From Kytococcus schroeteri (GTDB taxonomy: Bacteria > Actinomycetota > Actinomycetes > Actinomycetales > Dermatophilaceae), in assembly GCF_042433515.1 (NCBI RefSeq), contig NZ_JBHLVH010000004.1:62001-126000 (forward strand): a stretch of DNA of 64,000 bases. Reading direction: 5' to 3'. How positions within the stretch are numbered: the stretch's first letter is position 1; every line of letters starts with the position of its first letter. The translations under genes were made by a program, and so were the position numbers. Of the stretch, positions 25,580 through 32,870 are shown piece after piece. The notes beneath the pieces are model-generated. The model ran no database searches, was not told the DNA's origin, and worked only from the letters and a program-made list of their open reading frames with translations.

Positions 25580-26053
25580 TCAGGCCTCGTCGGCCTTGGC
25601 GTCCTCGGCGGGGGCCTCGGCGGCCTCCTCGGCCTTCGGCTCCTCGGCGGCGGGGGCCTCAGCGGCCTCCTCGGCCTTCTTCTTCTTGGGGGTGGGCGCG
25701 GTCGCCGGGGCGTTCTCCGCGTCCTTGAGCGCCTGCTCGAAGAGCTCCTGCTTGGAGGGCTTGGCCTCGCGGGTCTTCAGGGTGGCGGCGTCGCCCTCAC
25801 CCTTGAACTTGGCCCAGTCGCCGGTGACCTTCAGCAGCGCCTCGACCTGCTCGGTCGGCTGCGCGCCGACGCCGAGCCAGTACTGCGCGCGCTCGGAGTC
25901 GATCTCGATGCGCGAGGGCTCCTCGGTCGGGTGGTACAGACCGATCTCCTCGATCGCGCGGCCATCGCGCTTCTGGCGCGAGTCCATGACGACGACGCGG
26001 TAGAACGGTGCACGGATCTTGCCCATGCGCTTCAGTCGGATCTTGACTGCCAC
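25580..26053 (-). CDS. rpsP: 30S ribosomal protein S16 with long acidic/Ala-rich C-terminal tail
   Basis: The first 80 or so residues are a complete S16 (MAVKIRLKRMGKIRAPFYRVVV, IEEIGLYHPTEEPS). The remaining 75, from about residue 83, form a low-complexity tail of Ala, Glu, Lys and Pro with several AEEAAEAPA-like repeats and a lysine cluster. Actinobacterial S16 often has such a tail, probably exposed on the ribosome surface. The GTG at 26053 is preceded by AGGAG and gives the canonical N-terminus. First gene of the operon. Confidence 0.96.
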   Translation of the reverse strand: MAVKIRLKRMGKIRAPFYRVVVMDSRQKRDGRAIEEIGLYHPTEEPSRIEIDSERAQYWLGVGAQPTEQVEALLKVTGDWAKFKGEGDAATLKTREAKPSKQELFEQALKDAENAPATAPTPKKKKAEEAAEAPAAEEPKAEEAAEAPAEDAKADEA

Positions 26054-26180
26054 GTGAGTGGAACTCCTGTTTCGAATCGGGTGGGGTCCGGGGGCCATCC
26101 GGTGGGGTCACGGTGACGCCCGACGCCCGGGACTTGCTCCGTGCCGGTGAGAGGGTCCGGCACACAGCGAGTACCGGCCA

Positions 26181-26210
26181 ATGATGCCAGACGCCTCCGC
26201 GCCCGCCCAA
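26181..26210 (-). promoter_or_regulatory. Predicted promoter of the rpsP operon
   Basis: On the minus strand TTGGGC (26210-26205), 18 bases, then CATCAT (26186-26181). The -35 resembles the TTGG-type -35 seen before rpmB and the tRNA genes. The leader would be about 120 bases. The -10 is a weak match. Confidence 0.35.
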
Positions 26211-26218
26211 CCCGGGCC

Positions 26219-26926
26219 TCACCGGCGCGGCGCCCACTCCTCCACCGTGAGGCCGTGGGCCACGTGGTCGCGCCAGGCCTCGGCCCCGTCCGGGCCCGGG
26301 ACGTACAGCATCCGTTCCACCAGGCCCTCGCGCCGGAAGCCCACCTTCTGCAGCACCCGCAGGCTGGCCGCGTTGTCCGGCTGCACGTTGGCCTCCACCC
26401 GGTGCAGGCCGAAACCGCCAGTGGGGCCGCCACCGGGTCCCGGGTCCGGGGCCACCGGGGTGAACGCGAGGTCCACCACCAGCCGCAGCGCCCGGGTGAA
26501 CAGCCCCGTCCCCGCCCAGGGGTCGAGGGCGTCGTAGCCCAGGGCGGCGCTCTGGAAGCGGCCCCGCACCGTGTTCATGACGTTGACCCGGGCCACGATG
26601 CCGTGGAGCGGTCGACCGTCCGGCGCGCAGCCCGGCCGGTCGGTCCCGGGCCACCTCCCCTGCCCGGCCAGGTCCTCGGCGGCCTGCTGCGGGTCGCGCA
26701 GGCGCACCAGCACCATCCGCTGGGACTCCCCCTGGGCCGCCAGGCGCGCCCGGAAGTCGCCGGGCACCACCGGGTTGAACCGGCCGACGCGTGCGGCCGA
26801 GGCGTCCCCGGCCACCGTGTACTCCGCCTCGTCCTGCGGCACGAGCGTGGCGGCCACGAGCTCGCCATCGGTGGCCACCAGGCGGTGGGTGGGCGTGTGC
26901 GACGGCAGCACGGGAGGCTCAGCCAC
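26219..26926 (-). CDS. GNAT-family N-acetyltransferase, RimJ/RimL-like
   Basis: A 235-residue acetyltransferase. The C-terminal half carries the RimJ-type motif pattern: HRVEANVQPDNAASLRVLQ followed by KVGFRREG and LVERMLYV. Enzymes of this group acetylate protein N-termini or small amines, but the substrate cannot be told here. The likely GTG start at 26926 overlaps the end of the upstream amidohydrolase gene by eight bases. A Gly/Pro-rich loop at about residues 165-175 is unusual. The next gene downstream is the rimM-trmD operon head (rpsP), 165 bases away. Confidence 0.82.
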   Translation of the reverse strand: MAEPPVLPSHTPTHRLVATDGELVAATLVPQDEAEYTVAGDASAARVGRFNPVVPGDFRARLAAQGESQRMVLVRLRDPQQAAEDLAGQGRWPGTDRPGCAPDGRPLHGIVARVNVMNTVRGRFQSAALGYDALDPWAGTGLFTRALRLVVDLAFTPVAPDPGPGGGPTGGFGLHRVEANVQPDNAASLRVLQKVGFRREGLVERMLYVPGPDGAEAWRDHVAHGLTVEEWAPRR

Positions 26927-28019
26927 CGTGGCGCACGCCCCGCAGCACCACGTGGGCCGGCGCGGACAGGGCGCGCACGTCGCGCCGCGGGTCGTCGGTG
27001 TACACCACCACGTCGGCGCTCGCTCCCTCGGTGAGGCCCTGGTGGCCCAGCCACTCGCGGGCCTCCCAGGTGGCGGCACCGATGGCCTCGGTGGGGGTCA
27101 TGCCCACCTGCAGCATCGCCTCCACCTCGCGGGCGATGAGGCCGTGCGGCAGCTGGCCCCCGGCATCGGTGCCGGCGTAGATGCGCACCCCGGCCTCCCG
27201 GGCCAGGCCGACGGTCTCGAAGCGGCGCGCGTAGAGGTCGCGCATGTGCGCGGCGTACGCGGGGAACTTGGCCTGCCCGGCCTCGGCGAAGGCGGGGAAG
27301 TTCTCGATGTTCACCAGCGTGGGCACGATGGCGATGTCCTGCTCGGCGAAGATCCGCACCGTCTCCTCGGTGAGCCCGGTGGCGTGCTCGATGCAGTCCG
27401 TGCCCGCGGCGGCGAAGTCCAGCAGCGACTGCTCGGCGAAGCAGTGCGCCGTCACTCGCGCGCCCTCCTCGTGGGCGGCGGCGATCGCCTCGGTGAGCAC
27501 CTCCACCGGCCACAGGGGGCGCAGGTCGCCTACCTCGCGGTCGATCCAGTCGCCCACGAGCTTCACCCAGCCGTCACCGGCCCGCGCCTCGGCCCGCACG
27601 TACTCCACGAGCTGGTCGGGCTCGATCTCGTGGGCGAAGTTGCGGATGTAGCGCTTGGGCCGGGCGATGTGGCGGCCGGCACGCACCAGGCGGGGCAGGT
27701 CCTCGCGGTCGTGGATCCAGGAGGTGTCCACCGGCGACCCGGCATCGCGCAGCAGCAGGGCCCCGGCCTCGCGGTCGGTGACGGCGTGCTCCTCGGCACG
27801 CTCGGGCGTCACTCCCCCCTCGGCCTCCAGGCCCACGTGGCAGTGGGCGTCCACGAGGCCAGGCAGCACGTAGCCCTCGAGGCGCTCGACCTCCAGCGAG
27901 GCCGGGGGCCGCTCGAAGGTGAGGTGGCCGTCGACCACCCACGCCTCGGGGTGCACCTCCTCGGGGCCGCAGATGACCTGGCCGGTGAGGTGGAGGACGG
28001 GCTGCGCGGGGGCACTCAT
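26919..28019 (-). CDS. Metal-dependent amidohydrolase (imidazolonepropionase-like)
   Basis: A 366-residue TIM-barrel amidohydrolase. Metal ligands are visible in order: VDAHCHVGL (HxH), VKLVGDW (a Lys that may be carboxylated), TAHCF, IEHATGL and AGTDAGG (Asp). Family members hydrolyse cyclic amides or dipeptides. The substrate is not assignable; resemblance is to the imidazolonepropionase/prolidase-like subgroup. The ATG at 28019 starts just before the N-terminal beta-sandwich. Linked to the acetyltransferase by an eight-base overlap, and downstream of the ffh terminator. Confidence 0.85.
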   Translation of the reverse strand: MSAPAQPVLHLTGQVICGPEEVHPEAWVVDGHLTFERPPASLEVERLEGYVLPGLVDAHCHVGLEAEGGVTPERAEEHAVTDREAGALLLRDAGSPVDTSWIHDREDLPRLVRAGRHIARPKRYIRNFAHEIEPDQLVEYVRAEARAGDGWVKLVGDWIDREVGDLRPLWPVEVLTEAIAAAHEEGARVTAHCFAEQSLLDFAAAGTDCIEHATGLTEETVRIFAEQDIAIVPTLVNIENFPAFAEAGQAKFPAYAAHMRDLYARRFETVGLAREAGVRIYAGTDAGGQLPHGLIAREVEAMLQVGMTPTEAIGAATWEAREWLGHQGLTEGASADVVVYTDDPRRDVRALSAPAHVVLRGVRHGG

Positions 28020-28034
28020 GGGCTCACCGTACGC

Positions 28035-28065
28035 CGTGACGCCCCCGCGGTGCGGGGGCGTCACG
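28035..28065 (-). terminator. Terminator downstream of ffh
   Basis: Perfect 14-bp inverted repeat (28035-28048 with 28052-28065), three-base loop, located 32 bases beyond the ffh stop and before the amidohydrolase start. Confidence 0.8.
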
Positions 28066-28097
28066 AGGTAGGGGGGCCGACGCGGTGGGGCGGGCGG

Positions 28098-29891
28098 TCA
28101 GCCCTTGCCGTGGCCCCCGCCGCCGAGGAACTTCTCGAAGCCCTTGGGCAGCTGCAGGTCACCCAGGCCCTGGTCGCCCTGACCCGTGCCCGTCGCCTCC
28201 TTGCCGGAGTCCTTGCCGGACCCGTTCCCCTCGGCCAGGGCCCCCAGACCGCCGCCGTGGCCACCGGCCACGGCGCCGAGCCCGCCGAAGGCCGACTTCT
28301 TCTGCGGCGCGGCCTCCTCGGCCCCGCCGCCGCCGAACATCTCGTCGAGACGGCGCTGCTGGGCCTCCTCGGCCTTGCGAGCGGCCGCGGCCTCCTGCTG
28401 GGCGCGCTTGGCGGGGTTGCCGGACTTGGCCTTGGAGCGCTGGTTCTTGCCCTTCGCACCCTTCTTGCCCTTGCCGCCGGCACCACCCGGCATCGAGCCC
28501 ATGCCGGGCATGCCCCCCATCCCCGGCATGCCGGGCATCCCGCCGCCCTTCTTGAACTGCTTCATCATCTTCTGGGCGGCGGTGAAGCGCTCGATGAGCT
28601 GGTTCACCTCGGAGACGGTCACGCCCGAACCCTTGGCGATGCGGGCGCGGCGCGAGCCGTTGATCTGCTTGGGGTGCGAGCGCTCGAAGGGCGTCATGGA
28701 CTGCACCATGGCCTCCACCCGGTCGAACTCGCGCTCGTCGAGGGCCTCGATCTGGGCCCGCATCTGGCCCATGCCCGGCATCATGCCCAGCAACTGCTTG
28801 AGATTGCCCATCTTCTTGATGGCGGCCATCTGCTGCAGGAAGTCGTCGAAGGTGAAGTCCTCGTCGGACATGAACTTCCGCGACATCTCCGCGGCCTGCG
28901 AGCGGTCGAAGGCGCGCTCGGCCTGCTCGATGAGGGTGAGCACGTCACCCATGTCGAGGATGCGGGAGGCCATGCGGTCGGGGTGGAAGACCTCGAAGTC
29001 CTTGGTCTGCTCACCGGTGGAGGCGAACATGACCGGCTTGCCGGTGACCGAGGCCACCGAGAGGGCGGCACCACCGCGCGCGTCACCATCGAGCTTGGAG
29101 AGCACCACACCGGTGAAGTCGACGCCCTTGTCGAAGGCCATGGCGGTGTCGATGGCGGCCTGTCCGATCATCGCGTCGATGACGAACAGCACCTCCTCGG
29201 GGTTCACCGCGGCGCGGATGTCCGCGGCCTGCTGCATGAGCTCCTCGTCCACCGCCAGACGGCCGGCGGTGTCGATGATGACCACGTCGTGCTGGCGGGC
29301 CTGACCCTGGGCCACACCGCGGCGGGCCACCTCCACCGGGTCACCGAAGGAGCGCGTGCCCTCACCGCTCTCCAGCGCGGCGTCGTGGCCGTAGACGTTG
29401 CCCTTCTCCGGGGCGTACACCGGCACACCGGCGCGCTCACCGACGATCTCCAGCTGGTTCACCGCGTTGGGGCGCTGCAGGTCGCAGGCCACGAGCAGCG
29501 GGGTGTGCCCCTGGTCCTTGAGCCACTTGCCGAGCTTGCCGGCCAGGGTGGTCTTACCGGCACCCTGCAGACCGGCGAGCATGATCACCGTCGGCGGGCG
29601 CTTGGCGAAGCGGATGGTGCGCGTCTCGCCACCGAGGATGTCGACGAGCTCCTCGTTGACGATCTTCACGACCTGCTGGGCCGGGTTGAGCGCCTCGGAG
29701 ACCTCCGCACCGGTGGCCCGCTCCCGGATCACCTTGGTGAACTGCTTCACCACCGGCAGGGCGACGTCGGCGTCCAGGAGCGCGAGGCGGATGTCGCGGA
29801 CCGTCGCGTTGACGTCGGACTCGGTGAGCTTGCCCTTGCGCTTCAGGTTGCCGAAGGTGTGGGTCAGGCGGTCGGAGAGGCTGTTGAACAC
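28098..29891 (-). CDS. ffh: Signal recognition particle GTPase Ffh (SRP54) with Gly-rich extension
   Basis: Recognises hydrophobic signal sequences and docks with FtsY to deliver ribosomes to the membrane. The protein is 597 residues. It has an N domain (MFNSLSDRLTHTFGNL), G domain with GLQGAGKTT (P-loop), DTAGRLAVDEE and TKLDGDARGGAALS, and a Met-rich M domain (LLGMMPGMGQM, GGGMPGMPGMGGMPGMG). After the M domain come about 120 extra residues rich in Gly, Ala and Lys, longer than in most Ffh proteins. The GTG at 29891 gives the standard N-terminus. Transcribed divergently from deoD. Confidence 0.96.
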   Translation of the reverse strand: MFNSLSDRLTHTFGNLKRKGKLTESDVNATVRDIRLALLDADVALPVVKQFTKVIRERATGAEVSEALNPAQQVVKIVNEELVDILGGETRTIRFAKRPPTVIMLAGLQGAGKTTLAGKLGKWLKDQGHTPLLVACDLQRPNAVNQLEIVGERAGVPVYAPEKGNVYGHDAALESGEGTRSFGDPVEVARRGVAQGQARQHDVVIIDTAGRLAVDEELMQQAADIRAAVNPEEVLFVIDAMIGQAAIDTAMAFDKGVDFTGVVLSKLDGDARGGAALSVASVTGKPVMFASTGEQTKDFEVFHPDRMASRILDMGDVLTLIEQAERAFDRSQAAEMSRKFMSDEDFTFDDFLQQMAAIKKMGNLKQLLGMMPGMGQMRAQIEALDEREFDRVEAMVQSMTPFERSHPKQINGSRRARIAKGSGVTVSEVNQLIERFTAAQKMMKQFKKGGGMPGMPGMGGMPGMGSMPGGAGGKGKKGAKGKNQRSKAKSGNPAKRAQQEAAAARKAEEAQQRRLDEMFGGGGAEEAAPQKKSAFGGLGAVAGGHGGGLGALAEGNGSGKDSGKEATGTGQGDQGLGDLQLPKGFEKFLGGGGHGKG

Positions 29892-29898
29892 CCGGTGG

Positions 29899-29904
29899 AT
29901 TCTA
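29899..29904 (-). promoter_or_regulatory. -10 element for ffh, near-leaderless
   Basis: TAGAAT on the minus strand (29904-29899), seven bases from the GTG at 29891. No ribosome site fits in the remaining bases, so the transcript is predicted to be leaderless or to have one or two extra bases. Confidence 0.5.
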
Positions 29905-29912
29905 CGTGCTGC

Positions 29913-29918
29913 AAGAAT
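29913..29918 (+). promoter_or_regulatory. Weak -10 candidate for deoD
   Basis: AAGAAT ends six bases before the deoD ATG, matching the spacing of other leaderless starts here but with A in place of the first T. No ribosome binding site is visible in the 33-base divergent spacer. Confidence 0.3.
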
Positions 29919-29924
29919 CCGCCC

Positions 29925-30650
29925 ATGCCGACTCCCCACATCTCCGCCGGACCCGACGACTTCGCCCCCGCCGTGCTCATGCCCGGCGACCCCCGCCGCG
30001 CCGAGCGCATCGCCCACGCCCTCATGCCCGACGCCCGCCTGGTCACCGACGTGCGCGGCATGCTCGGCTTCACCGGCACCGTCGAGGTGGACGGCGTGGC
30101 CCACCCGCTCTCGGTGATGGGCTCGGGCATGGGCCAGCCGAGCGCGACCATCTACGCCACCGAGCTGTTCCGCGAGTACGGGGTGCAGCGCATCATCCGC
30201 GTGGGCACCTGCGGCGGGATCGCGCAGGGCGTGGCCGTGGGCGACGTGGTCATCGGCACCGGTGCGCACACCGACTCGTCCATGAACCAGGCGCGCGTGC
30301 CGGGCATCAACTTCTCCGCCGTGGCCGACCTGGAGCTGGCCGCGGCCGCCTGGGGCGCGCGGGAGAAGGTGACCGAGGGCACCGTGCACGCCGGCCCCGT
30401 CGTGAGCCGCGACCACTTCTACTGGGCGGTGCCGGGGATGGTGGACGGCCTGCGCGCCCACGGCACGCTCGGCGTGGAGATGGAGGCCGCCGCGCTGTAC
30501 GGCGTGGCGCACGAGTTCGGGCGGCAGGCCCTGGCCGTGCTCACGGTGAGCGACCACCTCGTGGACGGCTCGGCGGACATGAGCGCACAGGAGCGCGAGA
30601 CCCGCTTCGGCGGGGCGCTCGCCCTGGCGCTGGCCGCCGCCACCAGTTGA
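29925..30650 (+). CDS. deoD: Purine nucleoside phosphorylase, DeoD type
   Basis: Phosphorolyses purine (deoxy)nucleosides in salvage. The 241-residue protein has the trimer-of-dimers DeoD signatures: VLMPGDPRRAERIA, GSGMGQPSATIYATELF, RVGTCGGI, GVEMEAAALYGVA (ribose-binding Met-Glu) and LTVSDHLVDG (catalytic Asp). ATG at 29925. It replaces the amt-glnB-glnD genes that lie between ffh and ftsY in M. tuberculosis. It has no operon partner and is followed by a repeat-rich patch. Confidence 0.95.
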   Translation: MPTPHISAGPDDFAPAVLMPGDPRRAERIAHALMPDARLVTDVRGMLGFTGTVEVDGVAHPLSVMGSGMGQPSATIYATELFREYGVQRIIRVGTCGGIAQGVAVGDVVIGTGAHTDSSMNQARVPGINFSAVADLELAAAAWGAREKVTEGTVHAGPVVSRDHFYWAVPGMVDGLRAHGTLGVEMEAAALYGVAHEFGRQALAVLTVSDHLVDGSADMSAQERETRFGGALALALAAATS

Positions 30651-30658
30651 GGGGCCCC

Positions 30659-30700
30659 GCGAACTGAGCGGCCGCCGGGAGCTGAGCGGTGCGGCCGGGC
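30659..30700. repeat. Imperfect tandem duplication of about 20 bases after deoD
   Basis: The segment around CTGAGCGGCCGCCGGG (from about 30663) is repeated as CTGAGCGGTGCGGCCGGG (from about 30682). The copies also allow a CGGCCGC/GCGGCCG pairing (30669-30675 with 30691-30697), which may help end deoD transcription. Confidence 0.45.
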
Positions 30701-30740
30701 AGGACCGGGCTCACCGGGCCCACGACCGCCCTCCGGAGAT

Positions 30741-30870
30741 CCGCACCCGTGCTGATCTCACCCTGCACCTTGCCGCGAGAACCGCACCCGTGCTGATCTC
30801 AACAGTCGAGATCAGCACGGGTGCTGAGGTCGGCACCGAAGGCAAGGCTAGAACCGCCCGGGTGCTGATC
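30741..30870. repeat. Cluster of REP-like palindromic repeats (three to four units)
   Basis: A 20-base unit, CCGCACCCGTGCTGATCTCA, is present identically at 30741-30760 and 30782-30801. An inverted copy, GAGATCAGCACGGGTGC, follows at 30808-30824 and pairs with the second unit as a perfect 17-bp stem with a seven-base loop (30784-30800/30808-30824). A degenerate unit (ACCGCCCGGGTGCTGATCTT) lies at about 30852-30871. Short arrays of direct and inverted copies between genes are typical of REP/BIME-type elements. There is no cas gene, and unit number and spacing do not suit CRISPR. Confidence 0.8.
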
Positions 30871-31480
30871 TTGGGGTGCGCGAGGCAAGGGCCACCGCGC
30901 GACGGCCGCTCTGTCGAGCAGCGCGTCCACGAGATCGGCGGCGCCATTGCCGGGAGCCGAGGGCGGACGAATTATCCGAGGCCTCCCACTTCCCATCCGC
31001 TTCAATTTCATGGGCGCGCATCTCATAGAGGCCCGCTCGAAAATTAAAGGCCACGCTGAGATCTCCCCTAGAAAGAAAATGCGCCGCAACCAATGCGCAA
31101 CCGAGAAGTATCGCAATCGCAATCGCAATCGCAATCACCGCGTTCACCGGACCCACAAACGGAGACCTAGGCGACGCCAGACTGTCTAACCACGGAACAA
31201 ATAATCCCGCCGCCACACCAAGTACAACTCCCCAAATAATGTTCCAGTATGTGCTCCACTGACTGGCGGCAGAGTCAGCGCACCGACGACACAAAAGCGC
31301 GTACTGCCTTGCTTGTCCAGGATCATCAATGCGGTTCGGCGCAGGGAGTGTTACTCCATTCAGTCGCCGCAACCGAACACCTTCAACGCGCTCCTCCGCA
31401 TCTGGATCGAAGAACCCCTGCAGCCATGAGTCCGACTGCTGGCTCGCAATTGCCCGAATGGCGGGATTGAGCTTGACCAC
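30848..31480 (-). CDS. Hypothetical two-helix membrane protein in low-GC segment
   Basis: A 210-residue protein of no family I recognise. Residues 1-78 are predicted cytosolic, with a CRRC pair at 64-67. Two membrane helices lie at about 79-99 and 110-135; the second contains an Ile-Ala dipeptide run encoded by a hexamer repeat. The rest is a charged tail. Codons for residues 1-178 are much lower in GC than all neighbours. The last 30 or so residues are Arg/Ala-rich and GC-rich, as if the frame runs out of an imported segment into host DNA. GTG start at 31480, 14 bases after the ftsY stop. A truncated gene is possible. Confidence 0.55.
   Translation of the reverse strand: MVKLNPAIRAIASQQSDSWLQGFFDPDAEERVEGVRLRRLNGVTLPAPNRIDDPGQARQYALLCRRCADSAASQWSTYWNIIWGVVLGVAAGLFVPWLDSLASPRSPFVGPVNAVIAIAIAIAILLGCALVAAHFLSRGDLSVAFNFRAGLYEMRAHEIEADGKWEASDNSSALGSRQWRRRSRGRAARQSGRRAVALASRTPRSAPGRF
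30909..30942. repeat. Imperfect 34-bp direct repeat, left copy (ftsY 3'-end-like)
   Basis: Matches 31494-31527 at 27 of 34 positions in the same orientation. Read on the minus strand it resembles the last codons of ftsY (a DLVDALLD-like string). The two copies bracket the low-GC segment. Confidence 0.55.
31113..31136. repeat. Four tandem GCAATC hexamers
   Basis: Perfect (GCAATC)x4 inside the second membrane helix of the hypothetical protein, encoding alternating Ile and Ala. Loss or gain of a unit by slippage would stay in frame and change helix length by two residues. Confidence 0.9.
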
Positions 31481-31493
31481 GATCTACCCGCGA

Positions 31494-31527
31494 CTCAGTC
31501 CAGCAGGGCGTCCACGAAGTCCTCGGC
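31494..31527. repeat. Imperfect 34-bp direct repeat, right copy (3' end of ftsY)
   Basis: This copy includes the ftsY stop and last ten codons (EDFVDALLD). The left copy is at 30909-30942. Insertion at a gene 3' end that leaves a repeat of that end is the usual footprint of site-specific integration, although no integrase is present. Confidence 0.55.
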
Positions 31528-32847
31528 CACGAAGGGCGCGAGGTCGTCCGGCCCCTCGCCCAGGCCCACGAGCTTGACCGGCACCCCGAGGGCCCGCTGC
31601 ACGGCCACGACGATGCCGCCGCGCGCGGTGCCGTCCATCTTGGTGAGCACGATGCCGGTGACGTCCACCGCCTGGGCGAACACCTCGGCCTGCTTCATGC
31701 CATTCTGGCCGGTGGTGGCGTCCAGCACCAGCAGCACCTCGTCGATGCGGCTGCGCTTCTCCACCACGCGCTTGACCTTGGCCAGCTCGTCCATGAGCCC
31801 GGCCTTGTTGTGCAGGCGCCCGGCGGTGTCCAGCAGCACCACGTCCGCCTCGGAGTCCACGCCCTGGGCAACGGCGTCGAAGGCCACCGATGCCGGGTCG
31901 GCCCCCTCCTTCTCGCTGCGCACGGTGCGCACCCCGACGCGTTCACCCCAGGTCTGCAGCTGGTCGGCGGCCGCAGCGCGGAAGGTGTCCGCGGCGCCGA
32001 GCACGACGTCCTTCTCCTCGGCCACGAGCACGCGGGCCAGCTTGCCCACGGTGGTCGTCTTGCCGGTGCCGTTCACGCCCACCACGAGCACCACCGACGG
32101 GCGGTCGCCCTGACGCGTGGCGGCGATGCCGCGGTCCATGGTCGGGTCCACCAGGCGCACCAACTCCTCGCGCAGCCAGCCGCGCACCACGTCGGGGTCG
32201 GTGGTGTTCTCCACCCGCACCCGGGTGCGCAGGTTGTCCACGAGCTCGGTGGTGGCCTCCACGCCGAGGTCCACCGCGAGCAGGGTGTCCTCGACCTCCT
32301 CCCAGGCCTCCTCGTCGAGGTCGCCGGAGGAGAGCAGCTTGAGCAGCGCCTGCCCCACGGCGTTGTTGGAGCGCGAGAGGCGCGAGCGCAGGCGGTGCAG
32401 GCGCCCCTGGGCCTCGTCGGGCACCTCCACACCCGGCTCGCGCGCGTAGTCCGCGGGGGTGCCGGTGGTGCCGTCGACCTCCGGCTCGAGGACCTCCGCA
32501 TCCGTGCCGCCCACGCGCTCCGGCGGGATGGTGGAGCGCTCCCGCAGGTGGGTGGCCCCCTCGCCCGCGGCCGGCGCGTCGGTGCCCGGGCCGGCCGTGG
32601 TCACCGGGTCGGTGCGCCGGTTGGTGTCGATGACGGCACCCTTGGCGCGCTCGCCGTAGGTCGACTTCTTGGCCGGCGTGTGCTCGATCGGCGGGCGGGT
32701 GGTGGTGCGCGGCTCCTGCTCCGGCGGGGCCTGCGTGGCGCCGCCCGCCTTGGCGCGCAGCCACGCCCAGGTGCCGCCACCCAGGAGGCCGACGGTCAGG
32801 CCGCCGGCGATGAGCTGTTCGTAGAGTTCGTCGAGGAAGAAAGGCAC
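31495..32847 (-). CDS. ftsY: Signal recognition particle receptor FtsY
   Basis: Membrane receptor GTPase for SRP. The 450-residue protein has a hydrophobic N-terminal segment (about residues 10-30), an acidic/Pro-rich linker to about 150, and a C-terminal NG domain. The G motifs are VVGVNGTGKTTTVGKLA, DTFRAAAADQLQ, DTAGRLHNKAGLMDEL and TKMDGTARGG, ending GLGEGPDDLAPFVAEDFVDALLD. GTG start at 32847. It follows smc by 23 bases, as in M. tuberculosis (Rv2922c-Rv2921c). Confidence 0.97.
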   Translation of the reverse strand: MPFFLDELYEQLIAGGLTVGLLGGGTWAWLRAKAGGATQAPPEQEPRTTTRPPIEHTPAKKSTYGERAKGAVIDTNRRTDPVTTAGPGTDAPAAGEGATHLRERSTIPPERVGGTDAEVLEPEVDGTTGTPADYAREPGVEVPDEAQGRLHRLRSRLSRSNNAVGQALLKLLSSGDLDEEAWEEVEDTLLAVDLGVEATTELVDNLRTRVRVENTTDPDVVRGWLREELVRLVDPTMDRGIAATRQGDRPSVVLVVGVNGTGKTTTVGKLARVLVAEEKDVVLGAADTFRAAAADQLQTWGERVGVRTVRSEKEGADPASVAFDAVAQGVDSEADVVLLDTAGRLHNKAGLMDELAKVKRVVEKRSRIDEVLLVLDATTGQNGMKQAEVFAQAVDVTGIVLTKMDGTARGGIVVAVQRALGVPVKLVGLGEGPDDLAPFVAEDFVDALLD

Positions 32848-32870
32848 GGCCGCAGTCTGGCACGCACCGC

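Noticed and set aside
30741..30870. Possible CRISPR array
   Set aside because: Only three to four units, one inverted, with irregular spacing and no cas genes; fits REP-like palindromes.
30945..31493. Insertion sequence as the cause of the low-GC patch
   Set aside because: No transposase, terminal inverted repeats or short target duplication; the 34-bp repeat is too long and too diverged for a fresh IS insertion.
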